A stretch of DNA of 8,178 nucleotides from Deltaproteobacteria bacterium. GTDB taxonomy: Bacteria; Desulfobacterota; GWC2-55-46. Of the stretch, positions 1-5,557 are shown piece after piece. The notes below the pieces were generated by a model that saw nothing but the letters and a program-made list of their open reading frames with translations, had not been told where the DNA came from and ran no database searches. Made by a program: the position numbers and the translations under genes. Numbering within the stretch: the stretch's first letter is position 1; every line of letters begins with the position of its first letter. The DNA is taken from assembly GCA_016182705.1 (NCBI GenBank), contig JACPGA010000205.1, positions 1 through 8,178 of the forward strand. Reading direction: 5' to 3'.

Positions 1-1442
1 AGGCTCTCGCCGCTTATCATCGACTCGTCTATGGTCGAAAAGCCCTCGGTGATGACGCCGTCGACTGGTATCTTCTCGCCGGGGCGCACAACGACAATCT
101 CTCCGGCGAGCACATCTGTTGCTGGCACATCGACCTCGGTCCCCTGCCTTATGACGCGAGCGGTCTTTGCCTTGAGACCGATGAGCTTTTTTATGGCCTC
201 ACCGGTCTGTCCACGCGCCCTGAGCTCAAGCAGGCGTCCGAGAAGGATAAGGGCTATTATGACTGTCGCGGTATCGAAGTAGACAGCATGGTGCACACCT
301 CTTGAGGCAAAGAAATCAGGGAAAAAAGTCACGGCCGCGCTATAGAAGTACGCCGAAGATGTGCCTACGGCTATCAGGGTGTTCATATCCGCCGAAAAAT
401 GTTTCAAGGCCGCCCATGCGCCCCGGTAAAACTGCCAGCCGCTCCAGAACTGCACCGGGGTGGCCAGAAGCAGCAAAAGGATATTGCCGGCGAGAAAATC
501 CGGGACCCAGGGGAGTATATCCGCCATGGTGCCTATCATGACCGGCACGGAAACCACCGCCGCGAAGATGAACTTGCGTTTGAGCTTCGAGAGCTCCTCG
601 CGCTTTATCCGGGCATCCCGCTCAAGCAGGTCTTCTTCCTGTGCCTGCGGGAGCGGCTCATAACCGGCATCCCGTATGGCGTCCATGAGGCCATCGAGCG
701 AGGCGATTGTCGGAAGGTAGTTGATGTCTGCCCTTTCGGCGGCGAAATTGACGGACGCGCTCACCACTCCGTCGACCCTGTTAAGGGCCTTTGTGACCTT
801 CTGCACGCAAGTGGCGCAGCTCATGCCCCGCACCGATATGGCAACGCTATCCACCCCGGCGCCATAGCCAAGCTCTTTTATGGTCTTAACAAAATCGTTG
901 AGATGGACCTTTTCAGGGTCGTAGGTGATGGATATCTTTTCTGTAGCGAAGTTCACGCTCGCGGTTATTATGCCGCTCAGTCCGGTTATTCCCTTTTCTA
1001 TCTTGGCGGCGCAGGAAGCGCAGCTCATCCCGGTTATGGGAAGGCTCACGGTCTTCGCGCCCGCGCTTTCTACAACAGAATTTCCCTTTATTTCCCGCAT
1101 TGATACGGTCTGCCCTTCAAGGAACTTATCAGGAGCCTCCCTGAACCTGGCGAGACACCCCGGGTCGCAGAAATAGTAGGTCTTGCCCTTGTACTCGAAC
1201 GAGCCCTTTGCCTCGGCCTTTTTGACTGTCATGCCGCAGACAGGGTCTTTGTGGACATCTTTTGAGGGCGTATCAAGGTCAGGATGCGTGCTCCTGCTCG
1301 AGGAGATAAACGCCTCGGGCATCGCGTCAAAGCTCTTCTTGCAGTTCAGGGAGCAGAAGTAGATCGTCTCTTCCTTGTATGAGCTTGTGCCCTTGGCCGC
1401 GCCTGGGTCGACAGTCATCCCGCAAACCGGGTCTTTTGGCAT
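1..1442 (-). CDS. copA: Heavy-metal (copper-type) P1B ATPase with two YHS and two HMA domains, C-terminal part cut off by window edge
   Basis: N-terminal 480 codons of a membrane pump that uses ATP to export a soft metal, most likely Cu(I), from the cytoplasm. Seen in the translation: two YHS metal-binding domains (residues about 3-45 and 65-107, each opening with KDPVCGMTV and carrying paired cysteines, C30/C34 and C92/C96); two HMA domains (about 130-197 with GMSCASC at 138-144, and 199-266 with GMSCATC at 206-212); four predicted membrane helices (about 289-307, 318-333, 351-371, 386-403); then the actuator domain with the dephosphorylation loop ISGES at 476-480, where the sequence ends. 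The CPC membrane motif, DKTG phosphorylation site and ATP-binding domain lie outside, so the metal is inferred from family resemblance. The ATG at 1440-1442 is supported by a TGAGGAG Shine-Dalgarno (1450-1456) 7 nt upstream. The gene is divergent from the plus-strand operon and probably functionally unrelated to it. Silver or another soft metal is possible. Confidence 0.93.
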   Translation of the reverse strand, partial: MPKDPVCGMTVDPGAAKGTSSYKEETIYFCSLNCKKSFDAMPEAFISSSRSTHPDLDTPSKDVHKDPVCGMTVKKAEAKGSFEYKGKTYYFCDPGCLARFREAPDKFLEGQTVSMREIKGNSVVESAGAKTVSLPITGMSCASCAAKIEKGITGLSGIITASVNFATEKISITYDPEKVHLNDFVKTIKELGYGAGVDSVAISVRGMSCATCVQKVTKALNRVDGVVSASVNFAAERADINYLPTIASLDGLMDAIRDAGYEPLPQAQEEDLLERDARIKREELSKLKRKFIFAAVVSVPVMIGTMADILPWVPDFLAGNILLLLLATPVQFWSGWQFYRGAWAALKHFSADMNTLIAVGTSSAYFYSAAVTFFPDFFASRGVHHAVYFDTATVIIALILLGRLLELRARGQTGEAIKKLIGLKAKTARVIRQGTEVDVPATDVLAGEIVVVRPGEKIPVDGVITEGFSTIDESMISGES

Positions 1443-1461
1443 TACAAATCTCCTCAGAATT

Positions 1462-1478
1462 AAAGAATACTATTCTTT
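1462..1478. promoter_or_regulatory. Perfect AT-rich 8-1-8 palindrome, likely operator of the metal ATPase gene
   Basis: AAAGAATA-C-TATTCTTT is a perfect inverted repeat with a single central base. It begins about 6 bp downstream of the candidate -10 box, so it overlaps the predicted start of transcription. A repressor bound there would block initiation. The one-base spacer argues against an RNA hairpin, because no loop is available, and for a dimeric DNA-binding protein. The architecture resembles the 7-1-7 boxes of Fur/PerR-type regulators more than the GC-rich sites of CsoR or the TACA/TGTA core of CopY. No regulator gene is in the window, so the cognate protein is unknown. Confidence 0.5.
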
Positions 1479-1483
1479 TTCCG

Positions 1484-1512
1484 ATTATATCACATGGGGT
1501 AGAACACATTAA
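1484..1512 (-). promoter_or_regulatory. Candidate sigma-70-type promoter of the metal ATPase gene
   Basis: On the minus strand a perfect TATAAT lies at 1489-1484, preceded by TG and one base, giving an extended -10 (TGATATAAT). The hexamer 17 bp upstream (1512-1507, TTAATG) matches the -35 consensus only weakly. An extended -10 with a poor -35 is typical of regulated promoters. The predicted transcription start is near 1477, leaving a leader of about 35 nt before the ATG at 1442. The 19-20 bp spacing of MerR/CueR-type promoters also finds no good -35, so a CueR-type arrangement is not supported. Assignment rests on motif and position only. Confidence 0.55.
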
Positions 1513-1564
1513 ATACATTGAAAAGCCATCTGGCAAACACGCCTTCAACAACGCTGATGAGCTT

Positions 1565-1594
1565 TTGAACTGCCTGGTAATGTCAACTTTTAAT
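1565..1594 (+). promoter_or_regulatory. Candidate promoter for the plus-strand glycan-modification operon
   Basis: TTGAAC at 1565-1570 (4 of 6 matches to the -35 consensus) and TTTAAT at 1589-1594 (5 of 6 to the -10 consensus) are 18 bp apart, upstream of the first gene of the seven-gene run. Transcription would begin near 1601 and leave a leader of about 70 nt before the ATG at 1673. It lies in the AT-rich divergent region (1443-1672), which otherwise shows no convincing gene on either strand. In AT-rich DNA such matches arise easily, so this is a candidate only. Confidence 0.35.
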
Positions 1595-1642
1595 GTTGTT
1601 TAGAGACTGTTACCTGTGTTATCTTTACTTTTTGAGATTACA

Positions 1643-1658
1643 ATACCTTGCAAGGGAT
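1643..1658. repeat. Short imperfect palindrome ahead of the first operon gene
   Basis: A 16-bp inverted repeat with a perfect core, CCTTGCAAGG (1646-1655), and one mismatched pair before two further matching pairs. It has no loop, so it is unlikely to form an RNA stem. It overlaps the only purine-rich stretch (AAGGGA, 1652-1657) that could act as a ribosome-binding site for the ATG at 1673, 15 nt away. It could be an operator or chance. Confidence 0.2.
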
Positions 1659-1672
1659 GCGGCCTCCAGCTG

Positions 1673-2740
1673 ATGGACGAGTTCAGGATAGACAGCCACA
1701 AGCTCATGTACCACGTCGGCAGGGTTAATGACTGGCTCAACGGGGTTGACGTATACCCGGTCTACATGGAAGTCTCTCCCATAGGAGCCTGCAACCACCG
1801 GTGTACCTATTGCGGCCTCGACTACATGGAATACCAGGCCCGCCAGCTCGACAAAGACCTCCTCGAGGCAAGGCTTACCGAGATGGGCTCTCTCGGCGTG
1901 AAATCGATAATGTACGCCGGAGAAGGCGAGCCCTTTCTCCACAAATCCATCCCGGCCATAATAAACCACACCAAAAAATCAGGCATAGACGTCGCGGTCA
2001 CTTCAAACGGCGTCCTTTTCACGGAAAAGGTCTTCAAGGAATGCCTCGCCTCCATCACATGGATAAAGGTGAGCTTTAATGCCGGTACCGCCGAGACCTA
2101 CGCCAAAATCCACAGGACAAAGGAAGAAGATTTCGAGAAGGTCCTGAAGAACATCACGGAGGCCGTGAAGTTCAGGGAGGCAAGCGGGCTTTCCTCCACA
2201 ATCGGCATGCAGATGATCCTCCTGCCGGAAAACGTACATGAGGCAGTGCTCCTTGCCAAAAAAGCAAAAGAGACCGGGGCCGACTACCTCGTCATAAAGT
2301 CCTACTCCCAGCACCTCAAGAGCAAGACCAGGCTCTACGACGGCCTCAAGTACAGCGATTTCCTGTACCTCAACGACGAGCTCAAGAAAATATCAGACAA
2401 CAGGTTCAACGTCATATTCAGATTCAACGCGATGACGAAGCTGGAAGAGAAAAAGAGGCGTTACGAAAAATGCCTCGCCATCCCCTTCTGGTCGTACATC
2501 GACGCGGGGGGCGGCGTATGGGCATGCAGCGCCTTCCTTGGCGATGAAAGATTCCTCATGGGAAATATCAACGAGAACACTTTTGAAGAAATATGGAAAG
2601 GCGAGAAGCGCAAAAGAGTGATGGAGTTCGTGATGAAAGAGCTCGACACCTCGGAGTGCCGCGTCAACTGCAGGATGGACGAGGTCAACCGCTACCTCTG
2701 GGAGCTTAAAAACCCTTCCCTCCACGTGAACTTCATCTGA
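1673..2740 (+). CDS. Radical SAM protein with SPASM/twitch-like C-terminal domain
   Basis: A 355-residue radical SAM enzyme that would cleave S-adenosylmethionine at a [4Fe-4S] cluster to start radical chemistry on an unknown substrate. The cluster motif CX3CX2C is at C40, C44 and C47 (CNHRCTYC), and the SAM-contacting GEGEP strand at 83-87. A C-terminal SPASM-like region (about 265-345) has four cysteines, C267, C285, C329 and C333, enough for one auxiliary Fe-S cluster, with the usual GNI...EIW stretch between. Fewer cysteines than a full SPASM domain suggests a single extra cluster. The ATG at 1673 was chosen because the protein then begins MDEFRIDSHKL, which looks like a natural family N terminus. 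An in-frame GTG at 1616 would add 19 residues, including CKGC, without a good ribosome-binding site. The gene heads the operon, 5 nt before the E1 alpha gene. Substrate unknown; sugar or glycolipid modification is inferred from the neighbours. Confidence 0.88.
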   Translation: MDEFRIDSHKLMYHVGRVNDWLNGVDVYPVYMEVSPIGACNHRCTYCGLDYMEYQARQLDKDLLEARLTEMGSLGVKSIMYAGEGEPFLHKSIPAIINHTKKSGIDVAVTSNGVLFTEKVFKECLASITWIKVSFNAGTAETYAKIHRTKEEDFEKVLKNITEAVKFREASGLSSTIGMQMILLPENVHEAVLLAKKAKETGADYLVIKSYSQHLKSKTRLYDGLKYSDFLYLNDELKKISDNRFNVIFRFNAMTKLEEKKRRYEKCLAIPFWSYIDAGGGVWACSAFLGDERFLMGNINENTFEEIWKGEKRKRVMEFVMKELDTSECRVNCRMDEVNRYLWELKNPSLHVNFI

Positions 2741-2745
2741 CAACC

Positions 2746-3756
2746 ATGAAAGACATACTCCTCAAATACGGGCTCAATACCCTCACAAAAAAAGTCCTTA
2801 ACGACCTGTACTGGTCCATGCTCAGGATAAGGATGTTCGAAGAGAAGATAGTCGAACTGTACCCAGAGCAGGAGATGAAGTGCCCGGTGCATCTGTGCAT
2901 AGGCCAGGAAGCGATTGCGGCCGGAGTATGCCTGCACCTTAATAAAAGCGATTACGTCTTCTCCAACCACCGTGGCCACGGCCACTGCCTTGCCAAGGGC
3001 GCAGCGATGAAGCCCCTCATGGCCGAATTCTACGGCAAAGAGACAGGCTGCAGCAAAGGCAAAGGCGGCTCCATGCACATTATAGACATTGAACACGGTA
3101 TACTCGGCACCTCAGCGATAGTCGGCGGCGGCATACCCATGGGCGTGGGCGCGGCCCTTGCCTCTTCCATGAAGGGCGAAGAGAGCGTCACGGCGATTTT
3201 CTTTGGCGACGGCGCGTTTGACGAGGGCGCGTTCTACGAGTCGTTCAACTTCGCCTCCTTGAAAAAACTTCCGGTGGTGTTCGTATGCGAGAACAACTTT
3301 TACGCTACGAACTCGCACCAGTCAGCCCGCCAGAGCGGGTGCAGGATATCTGATTCAGCGGCCTCATTTGACTCGCGCGGCCATTGCGTTGACGGCAACG
3401 ACCCGCTGGCAGTGTACAAGGCGGCCCAGGACGCCGTGGCGCTTGCCCGCAAGGGCGGCGGGCCATCCCTTATTGAAGCCAAGACCTACAGGTGGAAGGG
3501 GCACGTCGGCCCTGAAGAGGACTGGACAAAAGGCTGCCGTCCCAAAGAGGAACTCGACTACTGGAAAGAGCAGTGCCCCATCAAGAAGTTCACCGCCCTG
3601 TTACTTGAAAAAGGAGCGATGACCACTGAAGAGATGGAACAGGCGAAGTCCGCCATAAACGGCGAATTAGCCGAAGCTGTCGCGTTCGCCAAGGCAAGCC
3701 CATATCCAAAAGAGGCGGCCCTTCTTGAAGACGTCTATTACGAGGCGAAAAAGTAA
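2746..3756 (+). CDS. Thiamine-diphosphate-dependent 2-oxoacid dehydrogenase-type E1, alpha subunit
   Basis: 336 residues, the usual length for an E1 alpha subunit of the pyruvate/acetoin/branched-chain dehydrogenase family. It has the conserved HRGHGH at 75-80 and the glycine-rich KGKGGSMH at about 104-111. The diphosphate/Mg-binding motif starts with GDG at 154-156 and ends with the NN pair at 183-184. With its beta partner it would decarboxylate a 2-oxo acid and hold the resulting acyl anion on thiamine diphosphate in the cytoplasm. It starts 5 nt after the radical SAM stop with no clear Shine-Dalgarno, suggesting translational coupling. No E2 (lipoyl acyltransferase) or E3 gene follows, which is unusual for a catabolic complex. 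A C2-transfer or carboligase role in making a branched sugar or lipid is therefore possible, as I recall being proposed for the E1-like AviB1/AviB2 pair of avilamycin biosynthesis. Ordinary acetoin or pyruvate dehydrogenase E1 is the alternative. Confidence 0.9.
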   Translation: MKDILLKYGLNTLTKKVLNDLYWSMLRIRMFEEKIVELYPEQEMKCPVHLCIGQEAIAAGVCLHLNKSDYVFSNHRGHGHCLAKGAAMKPLMAEFYGKETGCSKGKGGSMHIIDIEHGILGTSAIVGGGIPMGVGAALASSMKGEESVTAIFFGDGAFDEGAFYESFNFASLKKLPVVFVCENNFYATNSHQSARQSGCRISDSAASFDSRGHCVDGNDPLAVYKAAQDAVALARKGGGPSLIEAKTYRWKGHVGPEEDWTKGCRPKEELDYWKEQCPIKKFTALLLEKGAMTTEEMEQAKSAINGELAEAVAFAKASPYPKEAALLEDVYYEAKK

Positions 3757-4839
3757 ATGCCCTGGACAAAAATATACGGCAGCAGGACTGAGTTCGACAA
3801 GGCCCTGAAAGACAAGCCCGGGCTTCGCGGGATAACTTACAAGGAAGCCATAAGGGAGGCGACAGCCCAGCTCCTTTCAACGGACAAGTCCGTCTTCGTC
3901 ATAGGCGAAGGAGTTGACGACTCTGGCGGGGTCTTCGGCACCACCAAAGGCCTGCAGGAAGAGTTCGGCAAAGAGCGCGTAATGGACAGCCCTTTGGCCG
4001 AGAACGGCATAACAGGGGTCTGCGTCGGGGCCGCTGCCGCGGGGATGAAGCCCATACTCGTGCACATGAGGACCGATTTCCTGCCCATCTCGCTCGACCA
4101 GATTTTAAACCACGCCGCCAAATGGCATTACATGTTCGGCGGAAGCGTGAATATCCCATTGGTAATCCGCAGCATCATCGGCAGGGGCTGGGGCTCGGCG
4201 GCGCAGCACTCACAGAGCCTTCAGGCCATGTTCATGAACATACCGGGCCTCCGTGTAATAATGCCGGCCACTCCCTTTGATGCCAAGGGCCTGCTCATCG
4301 CCGCGTTAAGGGACGGCAACCCGGTCATAATGATAGAGCACAGGTGGCTGTATGACCATGTCGGCCATGTGCCCGAAGAGATGTACGAAGTGCCGCTCGG
4401 CAAGGCTGTCGTGCGCAAGGCCGGAAAGGACGCGACCATCGTCGCGGTCTCTCACATGGTACACGAAGCCGTTCAGGCCGCCGAAGCATTGCAGGATGAA
4501 GGCATAGACTGCGAAGTGATAGATCTGAGGACTCTGAAGCCGATGGACTCCGCCACCGTCATCGAGTCTGTAAGAAAGACAGGCAGGTTGGTCGTCGCCG
4601 ACACCGGCTGGAAGGAATGCGCCGTAGGCGCTGAAGTCATGGCAAAGGTCGCTGAAGCAGGCGTCGCCCTGCGCTCGCCGCTCGTCAGGGTCAACCTGCC
4701 CGAGGCCCCTACCCCCGCGAGCCCCGCCCTTGAGAAGGCGTACTACCCCGGCAAAAACGACATAATAGAGGCCGTAAGAAAGACCGCAGGACATGGCAAA
4801 AGACAAGCCGAGCATATCAATAATAGTCCCGTGCTTTAA
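3757..4839 (+). CDS. Thiamine-diphosphate-dependent 2-oxoacid dehydrogenase-type E1, beta subunit
   Basis: 360 residues, partner of the alpha subunit; its ATG follows that gene's TAA with no gap. Domains in order: pyrimidine-binding domain (about 26-200), with the activating glutamate expected at E82 in SPLAENG and the conserved AQHSQSL at 149-155; then the transketolase C-terminal domain (about 215-340), closing with PEAPTPASPALE. The protein is longer than the roughly 325-residue family norm. About 25 extra residues precede the first conserved stretch (ITYKEA, 26-31), and a short tail of about 15 residues lies within the overlap with the next gene. GRGWG at 142-146 stands where ordinary dehydrogenases usually have a different loop, hinting at a specialised subgroup. 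Together the pair forms an alpha2beta2-type enzyme. Which 2-oxo acid and which acceptor are used cannot be read from the sequence. Confidence 0.9.
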   Translation: MPWTKIYGSRTEFDKALKDKPGLRGITYKEAIREATAQLLSTDKSVFVIGEGVDDSGGVFGTTKGLQEEFGKERVMDSPLAENGITGVCVGAAAAGMKPILVHMRTDFLPISLDQILNHAAKWHYMFGGSVNIPLVIRSIIGRGWGSAAQHSQSLQAMFMNIPGLRVIMPATPFDAKGLLIAALRDGNPVIMIEHRWLYDHVGHVPEEMYEVPLGKAVVRKAGKDATIVAVSHMVHEAVQAAEALQDEGIDCEVIDLRTLKPMDSATVIESVRKTGRLVVADTGWKECAVGAEVMAKVAEAGVALRSPLVRVNLPEAPTPASPALEKAYYPGKNDIIEAVRKTAGHGKRQAEHINNSPVL

Positions 4840-5557
4840 CGAGGAAGGCAACCTCAAGGGCACTATAGAAGCCGTCAAGGGCGCCCTTGCCTCTGTAGAG
4901 AGGTTCAGCGCCCATGAGATACTGGTCTATAACGACTGCTCGACCGACGGCACCGGAAAACTCGCCGACGAGATAGCGAAAAAGGAAAAAGGCGTCAAGG
5001 TCATACACAACCCGAAGAACATGGGCTTCGGCTACAACTACACTGACGGCGTAAGAAGGGCCTCAAAAGATTATATAATAATGGTGCCCGGCGACAACGA
5101 GATACCGGCGGAGGCCATCGAAAGGGTCATGGCGCTGGCCGGAACGGCCGATGTCATCATCCCGTACACTGCCAACCCGGAGGTAAGGCCTTTTTCAAGA
5201 CGGGTCATATCAAGGGTTTTCGTCGCTCTCATAAACACGCTCTTCGGGCTCAATGTCACTTACTACAACGGCACCTGCCTCGTCAAATCCAGGCTCCTCA
5301 AAAAAGTGCCTCTCAAGACCTGGGGCTTTGCCTACATGGCAGCCATACTCGTGCGGCTCTTGAAATCAGGCGCGAGCTACACTGAGGTCGGCGTGGATAT
5401 AGTCCAGAGAAGCTCAGGCAAGACAAAGGCCTTCGCCTTCAAAAACGTCGTGAGCGTGGTAAAAGCCATCCTCACTCTTTTCTGGGATGTAAGGATAAAA
5501 GAGCGGGCGCGTTACGCCGGTAAACCGTCGAGGGCGGAGGCATCAAGAGCGCATTGA
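4793..5557 (+). CDS. Family 2 glycosyltransferase (GT-A fold, dolichyl-phosphate-mannose-synthase-like)
   Basis: 254 residues. The N-terminal strand SIIVPCFNEEGNL (8-21), NDCSTDGT at 47-54 and the acidic loop PGDNE at 99-103 are the nucleotide-sugar-binding elements of a GT2 enzyme. The classic DXD is replaced here by GDNE. It probably transfers a sugar from a nucleotide donor to a polyprenyl phosphate or glycolipid at the cytoplasmic membrane face. There are no C-terminal transmembrane helices like those of large DPM-type proteins, only one hydrophobic stretch (about 216-232) that may touch the membrane, followed by a basic tail. The ATG at 4793 lies inside the E1 beta gene (47-nt overlap) and no good Shine-Dalgarno is seen, so it is probably read by coupled translation. 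Donor and acceptor are unknown. Confidence 0.88.
   Translation: MAKDKPSISIIVPCFNEEGNLKGTIEAVKGALASVERFSAHEILVYNDCSTDGTGKLADEIAKKEKGVKVIHNPKNMGFGYNYTDGVRRASKDYIIMVPGDNEIPAEAIERVMALAGTADVIIPYTANPEVRPFSRRVISRVFVALINTLFGLNVTYYNGTCLVKSRLLKKVPLKTWGFAYMAAILVRLLKSGASYTEVGVDIVQRSSGKTKAFAFKNVVSVVKAILTLFWDVRIKERARYAGKPSRAEASRAH

Noticed and set aside
399..1103. A 234-codon plus-strand open frame across the metal ATPase gene
   Set aside because: It is antisense to HMA and YHS domains that translate into clear family motifs on the minus strand; its own product has no recognisable motif.
1462..1478. The palindrome as a transcription terminator
   Set aside because: With one central base it cannot form a normal hairpin loop, the arms are A/T only apart from one C/G pair per arm, and it lies between divergent genes at a start site rather than downstream of a gene.
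1327..1603. Short open frames on both strands across the divergent region
   Set aside because: They overlap the ATPase start, its promoter and the palindrome; no ribosome-binding site or recognisable sequence supports them as genes.
1443..1672. A riboswitch, small RNA or tRNA in the divergent region
   Set aside because: No tRNA-like fold, T-box or recognisable riboswitch core was seen; the stretch is short, AT-rich and shows only promoter-like motifs.
1673..2740. A peptide-maturation (RiPP) role for the radical SAM/SPASM protein
   Set aside because: No small precursor-peptide gene or peptide-recognition domain is seen beside it, and the neighbours are TPP and glycosyltransferase genes.
4306..4878. 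A 190-codon minus-strand open frame
   Set aside because: It lies entirely opposite the E1 beta and GT2 genes, whose translations carry catalytic motifs; long antisense frames are expected with this GC-rich third-position codon use.
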